The notes beneath the pieces are model-generated. The model made no database searches. It was not told the DNA's origin and saw only the letters and a list, made by a program, of their open reading frames with translations. A DNA stretch of 7,919 nucleotides, from assembly GCA_012270665.1 (NCBI GenBank), contig JAAXHY010000153.1, positions 1 through 7,919 on the forward strand. Direction: 5' to 3'. Position numbers and translations under genes: made by a program. Positions 1-5,838 of the stretch are shown in pieces. The DNA comes from Dehalococcoidia bacterium (GTDB lineage Bacteria > Chloroflexota > Dehalococcoidia > SAR202 > UBA11138). Every line of letters begins with the position of its first letter. The stretch's first letter is position 1.

Positions 1-2
1 GC

Positions 3-935
3 TTACGTACCGAACCTGTCTCCAGGATTCAGGCCGATTTGCTCAGTCCATTCCGGGGCCATTACTTTGCGCTGTCCCGCCGCCTGAACGCGACCGACGC
101 GAATAGCCCCGCCTCTTGCTGCTATCGTAAAGCCGTCCTCATCCACCTCTACAACTTCTCCCGCGGCCTTGCCCGTGTCGCCCTCTATCTTTGCCGCTCT
201 AAAGAACGCGACATCTGAACCGTTCAGTGTGGTGTTCGCTCCGGGACTAGGATCGCCTCCCCTGACCATATTGTAGATCTCGTCCACATTCTTTTCCCAA
301 TCTATGACCACGTCCGCCGGATTGCACCATCCCTCATAGGTTGCCTGAGAATGATCCTGAGGTATCTTGGGAGCGGTTCCGTCTCTGACCATCGCCACCG
401 ATTCCACCATCGCGTCCACGCCCATCTGATAGAGCTTGCCGAAATACAGTGATCCCAGAGTATCGTCCGATGTTATCTCGACCTCCTTCTGGAGGAGGAC
501 AGGACCGGTGTCCAGACCCTTGTCCGGCCAGAAGATAGTCAATCCCGTCTTGGTCTCACCCCATATGATCGGCCAGTTCATCGAACTTGGACCTCGATGC
601 TTTGGGAGCAGGGAAGGGTGGTACTGAATCGTTCCATGAGTGGGGGCTTCGAGAATCTCGTCCGGCACTATGTCGGTTACGAACGCCATGACGCATAGGT
701 CCGCGTTCAATTCGATGAAGGCGTCAATCGCTCGCTTGCGTCTCATACGCCTGAATTGGAAGACTGGGATGCCTCGCTCCTCGGCTTCCTGCTTGATAGG
801 GTCGGCGGGCCTTCCCTCACGGTCGGGGGGACAGAACACGCCCACGATGTTCTCCGAATTATCTGCGAGAGCGGCCAGAACGTCCTTGCCAAAGGCAGCC
901 TGGCCGACTATAGCGATTCTCAAGTCATCCGCCAT
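3..935 (-). CDS. Stand-alone FDH-type formyltransferase / 10-formyl-THF hydrolase-like protein
   Basis: A 310-residue protein of the formyltransferase fold, closest by eye to the N-terminal hydrolase domain of 10-formyltetrahydrofolate dehydrogenase (FDH/ALDH1L1), which binds 10-formyl-THF. The N-terminal Rossmann-like part opens with RIAIVGQAAFGKDV (residues 6-19). The active-site segment IQYHPSLLPKHRG carries His106, and GLDTGPVLLQKE carries Asp142; both fall at the same numbers as in rat FDH as I recall them. The C-terminal formyltransferase_C-like part runs from about 205 to 310. The ACP-like and aldehyde dehydrogenase domains of full FDH are absent. Fmt and PurN have Asn, and FDH has Ile, two residues before the catalytic His; here it is Gln104. 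I chose the ATG at 935 because GTGAGGG lies 8 nt upstream. An in-frame GTG at 998 would add 21 residues, but it has no Shine-Dalgarno sequence and the extension is not family-like. The protein is probably cytoplasmic. It may be a 10-formyl-THF hydrolase or may transfer formyl to an unknown acceptor; methionyl-tRNA formyltransferase is less likely. Confidence 0.85.
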   Translation of the reverse strand: MADDLRIAIVGQAAFGKDVLAALADNSENIVGVFCPPDREGRPADPIKQEAEERGIPVFQFRRMRRKRAIDAFIELNADLCVMAFVTDIVPDEILEAPTHGTIQYHPSLLPKHRGPSSMNWPIIWGETKTGLTIFWPDKGLDTGPVLLQKEVEITSDDTLGSLYFGKLYQMGVDAMVESVAMVRDGTAPKIPQDHSQATYEGWCNPADVVIDWEKNVDEIYNMVRGGDPSPGANTTLNGSDVAFFRAAKIEGDTGKAAGEVVEVDEDGFTIAARGGAIRVGRVQAAGQRKVMAPEWTEQIGLNPGDRFGT

Positions 936-943
936 GCCTGTAT

Positions 944-950
944 CCCTCAC
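944..950 (-). promoter_or_regulatory. Ribosome binding site fixing the formyltransferase start
   Basis: On the minus strand this reads GTGAGGG, with GAGGG ending 8 nt before the ATG at 935. No comparable purine-rich site precedes the upstream in-frame GTG/ATG pair at 998/995, so it supports the shorter 310-residue product. Confidence 0.65.
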
Positions 951-1043
951 TTCCATGTCAAACACAATACTTTCGACTCTGCCCCTCCACCTCATCACAG
1001 GTGTGGGAGCGGATTCAATCGTCCGGTGAGTTTCATGGCACAG

Positions 1044-1072
1044 AATTTACCACTTAACCGCTATGGTGGCAA
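1044..1072 (-). promoter_or_regulatory. Candidate sigma70-type promoter for the formyltransferase
   Basis: Read on the minus strand there is a -35-like TTGCCA (plus 1067-1072), a 17-nt spacer and a -10-like TAAATT (plus 1044-1049). These match the consensus at 5 of 6 and 4 of 6 positions. Initiation would fall near 1037, giving a leader of roughly 100 nt before the ATG at 935. This is an inference from sequence only. Confidence 0.45.
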
Positions 1073-1167
1073 ATCCAGGCCGCAACAAGAATGACATTCG
1101 GAGATTGGCTGAAAAAGCGGTCGAAGAAGCGGCGCTTGAGCGCCGGAAATATCCCGAATCGAATTGA
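1063..1167 (+). CDS. Possible small ORF, 34 residues, unknown function
   Basis: An ATG-to-TGA frame encodes a highly charged, helix-prone peptide beginning MVANPGRNKNDIRRLAEKAV and ending ERRKYPESN. The centre is rich in Ala, Glu, Arg and Lys, as expected of a real amphipathic helix. Against it: no Shine-Dalgarno sequence precedes the ATG (the bases just upstream are TTAACCGCT), and it is very short. Its stop codon lies inside the -35 box of the downstream SWIM promoter, and its codons for AALERR coincide with a perfect hairpin (1130-1145). It could be a genuine microprotein, a remnant of a decayed longer gene, or a chance frame. I do not recognise the family. Confidence 0.25.
   Translation: MVANPGRNKNDIRRLAEKAVEEAALERRKYPESN
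1130..1145. repeat. Perfect 6-bp GC-rich inverted repeat with TTGA loop
   Basis: CGGCGC, TTGA, GCGCCG. There is no T-tract on the plus side (GAAATATCCC follows) and only a mixed CTTCTTCG on the minus side, so a terminator role is weakly supported. It lies upstream of the plus-strand promoter and inside the candidate small ORF, so it may simply reflect codon composition. Confidence 0.4.
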
Positions 1168-1193
1168 CTGGCAAACGCAGACCTCGCTAGAAT
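1164..1193 (+). promoter_or_regulatory. Sigma70-type promoter of the SWIM gene
   Basis: The -35-like TTGACT (1164-1169) and the -10-like TAGAAT (1188-1193) are separated by 18 nt; each hexamer matches consensus at 5 of 6 positions. Initiation near 1200 would leave a leader of about 54 nt ending in a strong ribosome binding site. This is the best promoter match I found in the window and it points at the only confident plus-strand gene. Confidence 0.65.
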
Positions 1194-1235
1194 TTCAAGA
1201 GCGGAGAGGACATCTTTCCGTGCAATCACTCAGGT

Positions 1236-1243
1236 AAAGGAGG
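1236..1243 (+). promoter_or_regulatory. Strong Shine-Dalgarno of the SWIM gene
   Basis: AAAGGAGG is an eight-base complement of the usual 16S rRNA 3' end and is followed by a 10-nt spacer to the ATG at 1254. It is the strongest ribosome binding site in the window, suggesting efficient translation of this small protein. Confidence 0.8.
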
Positions 1244-1253
1244 AGCGCAGTCT

Positions 1254-1499
1254 ATGAACTCAAGCTTTATAAGGAAGGTCGAGAAGGCTAAGGATTACGC
1301 TCTTCAGAAAGAGAGAGTCAACCTCACAGGTTGTACAGTGCTTTTCCAGGGTGATAACGGCGACCACAATATAACTTATGAAGCTGGCAGTTGGCATTGC
1401 GACTGCGATTATCATATAGGACGCGATACCTGCACTCATGTCATGGCGATGCAGATGATGCTCGAAGATATTGTAGGCTCTGTGCCCGTAGCTCACTAA
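1254..1499 (+). CDS. Small stand-alone SWIM zinc-finger protein
   Basis: An 81-residue soluble protein built around one SWIM motif, CxC-x8-CxH, formed by Cys49, Cys51, Cys60 and His62 in WHCDCDYHIGRDTCTHVMAM. SWIM fingers bind zinc and usually mediate nucleic-acid or protein contacts. The segment before the finger (about 22-47, ending in ITYEAGSW) looks like the beta-hairpin that normally precedes the first Cys pair, and the N-terminus (about 3-21) is a basic helix rich in Lys. There is no other domain, signal peptide or membrane segment. In most better-known cases (MuDR-type transposases, some SWI2/SNF2 helicases) the motif is part of a much larger protein, but short stand-alone versions occur, in my recollection notably in Chloroflexota. 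The start is fixed by a perfect Shine-Dalgarno. The gene has its own promoter and a downstream hairpin, so it is a monocistronic unit, convergent with fabF. Fold confidence is high; the biological role is unknown. Confidence 0.85.
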   Translation: MNSSFIRKVEKAKDYALQKERVNLTGCTVLFQGDNGDHNITYEAGSWHCDCDYHIGRDTCTHVMAMQMMLEDIVGSVPVAH

Positions 1500-1524
1500 C
1501 CCCCGCTTTTTCGTCAAACAAGGA

Positions 1525-1546
1525 AGGCCATCCCTTAGGATGGCCT
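1525..1546. terminator. Shared hairpin between convergent SWIM gene and fabF
   Basis: AGGCCATCC, loop CTTA, GGATGGCCT: a perfect 9-bp stem with a 4-nt loop. On the plus side it is followed by CTCGCTTTTCC and on the minus side by TCCTTGTTTG, so both directions have a broken T-rich tail. It lies 25 nt after the SWIM stop and 42 nt after the fabF stop on the opposite strand, which is where a bidirectional intrinsic terminator is expected. Confidence 0.75.
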
Positions 1547-1588
1547 CTCGCTTTTCCTAATATCCACGCGATTCACTCGCGGCAAGTC

Positions 1589-2839
1589 TCAGTCATCGAA
1601 CCTGCCGAGAACGACGCAGGCATTCTGTCCGCCGAACCCAAAGCTATTGGACAGGACCGTAACGACATCGGCTTGTCTCGATTCATTTGGAACATAGTCG
1701 AGGTCGCATTCCGGGTCAGGATATTCGTAATTGACGGTCGGGTGAATGACGCCCTGCTCGATGCTCTTGACACACGCCACCGCCTCAATTGCGCCGGCCC
1801 CGCCCAGCGCGTGTCCTATCATGGACTTCGTAGAACTTACGGGAATCTTATAGGCGTCGTCCCCGAAGACCTTCTTGATTGCGAGCGTTTCGACGTGGTC
1901 GTTTTTGGGCGTCGAAGTGCCGTGCGCATTGATATAGCTGATCTCAGAAGGTTTCAGGTTTGCGTCCTCGAGCGCCCAACTAATCGCCCTGGCCGCGCCA
2001 GAACCGTCCTCGTCAGGCTGCACCGCATGGAAAGCGTCGGACGATACTCCATACCCGATAACTTCAGCCAGTATATCAGCGCCCCTGTCAGTCGCGTGTT
2101 CGAGGCTCTCCATTACCAGAATCGCGGCGCCTTCGCCGGGCACGAAGCCGTCTCTCTTCAAGTCAAACGGCCTGCTCGCTTTTTCAGGCTCTTCGTTCTG
2201 TCTGCTCAGCGCCTTGATGACATTGAAGCCACCGAGTCCTAACTGGCTGATTCCAGCCTCACAGCCGCCGCCCAGTGCCACGTCGGACACGCCGCGCTTG
2301 ATGGCTACGGCTGCCTCGCCTATTCCCTGCGTTCCCGCCGCGCAGGCCGTGATGACGGTCGAGGTGTAACCTTTAAGACCGTAGATCCTGCTGACGTTGG
2401 CCGCCGCCATATTCGGAAGAATCATCGGGATGAAAAAAGGGGACATCCTCATGCCGCCGCGTCTGAACAGGATGCGCGCATTATCCTCGGTTGTCGGAAA
2501 TCCGCCGTTTCCATTGCCCATGACGACGCCGATCCGGCCGCTGTCTTCCTTGGACAGATCGAGTCCGGCATCCTCTATGGCGAGTCCGGCGGCGGCCACG
2601 GACATCTGTGAAAATCTCGCCATTCGGCGATGTTCTCTTCTGTCCATGTAGGTGCCCGGATCGAAGCCCGAAACCTCCGCCGATATCCTGGAGGGGTATT
2701 CCGAAGGATCGCAGAGGGTCATGGGTCCAATACCGGAAACACCATTGACCAAGTTGTCCCAGTATTCTTCTACGGTCTCACCGAGTGGAGTCACTGCTCC
2801 CATTCCGGTTATGACTACCCTCGTGTCGCTGCCTTTCAT
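1589..2839 (-). CDS. fabF: Beta-ketoacyl-ACP synthase II (FabF)
   Basis: A 416-residue condensing enzyme of type II fatty-acid synthesis, which elongates acyl-ACP with malonyl-ACP by decarboxylative Claisen condensation in the cytoplasm. The length is typical of FabF. The thiolase-fold halves start at RVVITGMGAVTPLG (7-20) and about residue 255. The Cys-His-His triad is complete: Cys166 in TACAAGTQG, His306 in NAHGTSTPKND and His343 in KSMIGHALGGAG, with the conserved Lys338. The gating loop NSFGFGGQN (398-406) is present, with Gln where E. coli has Thr. The start ATG is preceded by AGGAG about 7 nt upstream. It follows folC by 31 nt on the same strand and is probably co-transcribed with it. 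No acpP, fabH or fabG is visible here, so it is separated from a classical fab cluster within this window. A specialised ketosynthase role is possible but nothing in the sequence requires it. Confidence 0.95.
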   Translation of the reverse strand: MKGSDTRVVITGMGAVTPLGETVEEYWDNLVNGVSGIGPMTLCDPSEYPSRISAEVSGFDPGTYMDRREHRRMARFSQMSVAAAGLAIEDAGLDLSKEDSGRIGVVMGNGNGGFPTTEDNARILFRRGGMRMSPFFIPMILPNMAAANVSRIYGLKGYTSTVITACAAGTQGIGEAAVAIKRGVSDVALGGGCEAGISQLGLGGFNVIKALSRQNEEPEKASRPFDLKRDGFVPGEGAAILVMESLEHATDRGADILAEVIGYGVSSDAFHAVQPDEDGSGAARAISWALEDANLKPSEISYINAHGTSTPKNDHVETLAIKKVFGDDAYKIPVSSTKSMIGHALGGAGAIEAVACVKSIEQGVIHPTVNYEYPDPECDLDYVPNESRQADVVTVLSNSFGFGGQNACVVLGRFDD

Positions 2840-2870
2840 GTTGTTGCTCCTGTCGTGACCGCGCGCCGTC

Positions 2871-4268
2871 TTAGCTGCGCGGACGTGGCCCTTTCAGACT
2901 CTCATATATCTCAGGTTCGATGCCGTGAATCTCTTCCAGAACCTCTGCGACAACCGCGAGAGAACCTGTACAGAGAACCAGGTCGCTCGGTCCGGCGATT
3001 TCAACGGCCTTCCGAAACCCTTCCGCCACCGACTCAAACCGCGAAACCAGATTCATCCCAAGATCACGTACGATTTCCGCGACTTCTCGCGAATGGGATG
3101 ACCTGGGATGTCTGGAATGGACCGCTACGATGCTGGGATTGAGCGTGGCAAGTTCACTGAGCATATCTCTTGCGCTGTGTCCGCCCAGCGCGCCGTACAC
3201 CAGAATCACTCCATCGAACCGCGCGTAATCCCGGAGATTGTCCACAAGACGACCGACTGAGTACGGATTGTGAGCGCCGTCGGCCACGACTGTCTTGCCC
3301 TCAATATCGAAGATCTCGAATCGTCCAGGCCATGCGACATTACTCACTCCGGCAGTGATCGCGTCGGTAGGAATCTCATACCCTTTTTCGACCAGTGCCT
3401 CTGCGGTCGCTACCGCCGTAACGACGTTTTCAGCCTGGTAGTCTCCCAGCAATGGTGTCCGGAGGCTGTAAGTCTTATCGCTGCTGGTCAGCGTAATCTT
3501 CTGACCATGTATGTCTGAACGCTCTATGTCCCAGTCGAATACGTCGGCCGTGGAGATCAGTTTGGCTTTATGTTCCCCCGTAACCCGCTCGAACACCCGC
3601 ATGGCGTCACTTTCGGCCTGTGGACCGACCACACAAGGCACTCCGTCCTTTATTATGCCCGCCTTTGCCAAAGCTATCTTCTCGATGGTGTCGCCAAGGA
3701 CGTTGACATGGTCCAGGCTGATCGAAGTGATTACGGAGACCTCAGGAGTCACGATGTTCGTTGAGTCCAGGCGCCCACCCATTCCGACTTCTAGGACTTG
3801 GAAATCTGCGCCAATGTTCCTGAAGTGGGCCATGGCCAGCCCGGTCAGCATCTCGAAGAACGAAACGCCACCATACTCTCCATCCCTTCCCACAGACATG
3901 ACGGCGGGCCAAATCTGTCCGATGAGCGCGGCGTAGTCGGTCGTAGAAATCGGTTCAAGCCCTACTCGTATGCGCTCACACACACTGTGCAGATGCGGAG
4001 ACGTAAACAGGCCCACTTTGTATCCGGCGTGCGTCAGAATTGAGGTGATTAGGGCGCACGTACTGCCTTTGCCTTTGGTCCCTGCGACGTGAATGGCCGC
4101 CGCCGCCTTATCTACGTCCCCCAGACGCTCCGCAAGCATCTGTACTCTCTCCAGGTGGAAGAAGGAGTGTCCCGGCCAATTCGTTGATCGTTCGAAGTCG
4201 GCCAGGCTCATCGCCAGATCAACGGCTTGGTCGTATGTCAATTCTGAGAGATTGTACTTAGTTGTCAT
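2871..4268 (-). CDS. folC: Bifunctional folylpolyglutamate synthase / dihydrofolate synthase (FolC)
   Basis: A 465-residue Mur-ligase-fold enzyme that adds glutamate to dihydropteroate and/or to tetrahydrofolates with ATP, keeping folates in the cell. The ATP-binding P-loop is GTKGKGST (63-70). TSPHL (89-93) and the ER pair at 98-99 form the folate-side loop. EVGMGGRLDSTN (160-171), LDH (185-187) and KAGIIK (202-207) supply magnesium ligands and the likely carbamylated lysine, and WPGRFE (313-318) and DGAHNP (330-335) mark the C-terminal glutamate-ligase domain, ending with CTGSLAVVAEV (433-443). Length and motif order are normal. The ATG start fits the family N-terminus; an in-frame TGA lies nine codons upstream and no other start codon intervenes. 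The leader has no well-placed Shine-Dalgarno (GAGG is about 17 nt away). It is the first gene of a probable folC-fabF unit. Whether it has one or both activities cannot be decided by eye. Confidence 0.95.
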   Translation of the reverse strand: MTTKYNLSELTYDQAVDLAMSLADFERSTNWPGHSFFHLERVQMLAERLGDVDKAAAAIHVAGTKGKGSTCALITSILTHAGYKVGLFTSPHLHSVCERIRVGLEPISTTDYAALIGQIWPAVMSVGRDGEYGGVSFFEMLTGLAMAHFRNIGADFQVLEVGMGGRLDSTNIVTPEVSVITSISLDHVNVLGDTIEKIALAKAGIIKDGVPCVVGPQAESDAMRVFERVTGEHKAKLISTADVFDWDIERSDIHGQKITLTSSDKTYSLRTPLLGDYQAENVVTAVATAEALVEKGYEIPTDAITAGVSNVAWPGRFEIFDIEGKTVVADGAHNPYSVGRLVDNLRDYARFDGVILVYGALGGHSARDMLSELATLNPSIVAVHSRHPRSSHSREVAEIVRDLGMNLVSRFESVAEGFRKAVEIAGPSDLVLCTGSLAVVAEVLEEIHGIEPEIYESLKGPRPRS

Positions 4269-4353
4269 GGGGCCGAGAGTGTCATCCTCTATTCAAAATG
4301 ACGAAGTGGACGCGCGTTGCTCGCCACTATTATGGCAGAACTTCATCCGTACT

Positions 4354-4359
4354 ATTATA
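4354..4359 (-). promoter_or_regulatory. Candidate -10 element upstream of folC
   Basis: The minus strand reads a perfect TATAAT here, in the 195-nt gap between the APH-fusion gene and folC, 85 nt before the folC start. A second, weaker CATAAT lies at 4329-4334. No convincing -35 hexamer sits 16-18 nt upstream of either. If used, this would make folC-fabF a transcription unit separate from the upstream trio; I see no clear terminator hairpin in the gap, so read-through from the trio remains possible. Confidence 0.3.
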
Positions 4360-4463
4360 GCGTAGGGTTGTCTGCGCTTATAGTGCAGATGACTACGCTG
4401 TCGAGACTGTGTGTTGGTGACTCTCCGATTGCGAATCATGACCGCTCAGAATATCTGGGGATT

Positions 4464-5837
4464 TCATTTCTGCTTCGAAATATGCTCAAGCGCCTCAGTG
4501 GCCATGTTCAACAAAGCCGGTATGTATCTCTCAAGCGTTCTGAAATCTGGAAGTGGAAACGGTAGGTTAGGCACGATGTTTCGATGGTAATGGAATGCCG
4601 ATTCGAGCGCGGCCAGCGGCTTTGCAGCCTCGAACCCTCTGCGCAGACTCTCCAGGGGCGCATAGCTCGTCCACTCACGCAAGTAAGTGTCCACAAACTC
4701 AGGGTGCCGCCGCGCCTGAGCCGGAGTGAGCGGAGTGAAGAACGGATGAGAAACGCAGGCGTCAGACCAGTCCATGAGAACCGGAGACCCATTTCGGATG
4801 AATACGTTAGTCGCGTCCAGATCGCCATGTTCGAGGGTCGACGGTACTCCGAGTTCGTGCAGTTTGCCCGCCATAGATTCAATCCTGCCGACATTTGGCT
4901 CCAGTCGCCTCAGAGCCGCTTCATTTTCTTCCCCAAACATCAGTATCTCAACGCCTGCCGGGTCATTTGTCCAATTCACCAACGTCTCTACTATGTCTTC
5001 CGTGGTTCTTCTTTCGATTCCCATTCGCTCCATTTCGCCGAATCTTCCGGCATAGCCTTGCTGCACTATTGCGATTGTCTTCATCGTGTCATGCCACATT
5101 TCGGCGTCGTCAATCATCCCCAGGGTCACGTCGCCGAGGTCCCGCATGAGCATCCATCCGTTCTCGGGCTGGGCGGCGGCGATTGACGGGCTGACATTGG
5201 GAAATCTGCCGGCTACATCCAGCGTAACCGCGACTTCAGACGCGAAATAGCGAGGTGACGCCTTGAAGTAGAGGCGTGTCCCCGCAGAAGTTACGCGCCA
5301 TACGGAGGATATAGACCAGGACCTGATCTGAGACGCCTGCCAGGGCTTTCCATCATGGCTGGGTGGAAGATTTGCTTCAAGCCAGTTCAGCGCGGCTTGG
5401 TGCCAGCCCGTGGGTGAGTCCCAAGGTACTGAAGAATCGTTCAAGGCGGGTGATGAGAGCCTCTCTACTTCCAGTCGCGCTCTCTTTCTCAGAGCCGCAT
5501 CGTCGCTCTCATCAAAATTCGGTTCGTCTAACTCGGTCCATTTGAAACCTGGTCTTGGTTCGGCGCCGTCAGAAGCGCAGATTGCCGAGTATAGCCGGGG
5601 CTTACCCTCATTCGCGTCTCCCTCAACAAGGCAGCGAAGAATTGCGATGTCCAGCCCACATTCTTCGCGCGCCTTTCTCACTACCTCTACCACCTCTGGG
5701 TAGAAGACAGGAGACACATCGAACGCTGGCAGCCGTCCGCCAGGTTCGAGGATGAGCATCCTCTGAGCATCGTGATCGAGCAGGATTAAATGCGCCAGTA
5801 TCGAGTCCGGACTTGGCGATGGCAGGGTAGTGGACAT
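4464..5837 (-). CDS. Degenerate Nudix-like domain fused to APH-family phosphotransferase
   Basis: A 457-residue soluble protein with two parts. Residues about 12-105 resemble a Nudix fold: the strand AHLILLDHDAQRMLIL, then RKAREECGL (54-62), which matches the second half of the Nudix box REUxEExGU with Glu to Lys at 55, then KWTELDE (99-105). The first half of the box is lost: the expected Gly and Glu fall on Asp40 and Tyr46. Residues about 165-455 form an aminoglycoside-phosphotransferase-like kinase with N-lobe Lys192 and Glu201, hinge GWMLMRDLGD (227-236), catalytic loop HGDLDATNV (337-345; His337, Asp339, Asn344) and metal-binding DWSD (356-359). The kinase residues are complete, so it is probably active on a small molecule; the Nudix part probably binds rather than hydrolyses, or needs another metal site. 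It starts 1 nt after the upstream CapA-family stop, indicating translational coupling. The substrate is unknown; an antibiotic-resistance role should not be assumed from the fold. Confidence 0.8.
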   Translation of the reverse strand: MSTTLPSPSPDSILAHLILLDHDAQRMLILEPGGRLPAFDVSPVFYPEVVEVVRKAREECGLDIAILRCLVEGDANEGKPRLYSAICASDGAEPRPGFKWTELDEPNFDESDDAALRKRARLEVERLSSPALNDSSVPWDSPTGWHQAALNWLEANLPPSHDGKPWQASQIRSWSISSVWRVTSAGTRLYFKASPRYFASEVAVTLDVAGRFPNVSPSIAAAQPENGWMLMRDLGDVTLGMIDDAEMWHDTMKTIAIVQQGYAGRFGEMERMGIERRTTEDIVETLVNWTNDPAGVEILMFGEENEAALRRLEPNVGRIESMAGKLHELGVPSTLEHGDLDATNVFIRNGSPVLMDWSDACVSHPFFTPLTPAQARRHPEFVDTYLREWTSYAPLESLRRGFEAAKPLAALESAFHYHRNIVPNLPFPLPDFRTLERYIPALLNMATEALEHISKQK

Positions 5838-5838
5838 T

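Larger units (their letters stand above)
936..1253. other. Divergent intergenic region (318 bp)
   Basis: This stretch separates the minus-strand formyltransferase from the plus-strand SWIM gene. It holds a candidate promoter in each direction (minus 1044-1072, plus 1164-1193), a candidate 34-codon plus-strand ORF (1063-1167), a perfect GC-rich hairpin at 1130-1145 (CGGCGC, TTGA loop, GCGCCG) and the Shine-Dalgarno sites of both flanking genes. A weaker bulged inverted repeat (CCACCT / AGGTGTGG, about 986-1007) lies in the expected leader of the formyltransferase. I see no tRNA, riboswitch or transposon end in it. The 60-codon minus-strand ORF at 1047-1229 overlaps the plus promoter and looks like a chance frame. 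Confidence 0.6.

Noticed and set aside
936..998. N-terminal extension of the formyltransferase from the GTG at 998
   Set aside because: The 21 extra residues do not resemble FDH N-termini, no Shine-Dalgarno precedes the GTG or adjacent ATG, and starting at 935 aligns His106/Asp142 with the recalled FDH numbering.
986..1007. Bulged inverted repeat CCACCT / AGGTGTGG in the formyltransferase leader, considered as a riboswitch or attenuator
   Set aside because: Only a six-base stem with a bulge, no T-tract and no resemblance to a known riboswitch core; probably chance.
1047..1229. Minus-strand frame of 60 codons in the divergent region
   Set aside because: It covers the plus-strand promoter and candidate small ORF, has no good ribosome binding site, and its sequence shows no family features.
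1391..2242. Long plus-strand open frame of 283 codons opposite fabF
   Set aside because: It begins inside the SWIM gene, crosses the hairpin at 1525-1546 and then runs antisense to a clear fabF. Its translation has no recognisable domain and no ribosome binding site; it is a shadow frame permitted by codon bias.
4466..4481. ATTTC ... GAAAT inverted repeat at the end of the APH-fusion gene, considered as a terminator
   Set aside because: The stem is only five AT-rich pairs, lies inside the coding end and is followed by CCCC rather than a T-tract on the minus strand.
4317..4565. Plus-strand frame of 82 codons across the folC upstream gap
   Set aside because: It runs antisense into the 3' end of the APH-fusion gene, lacks a ribosome binding site and shows no recognisable motif.
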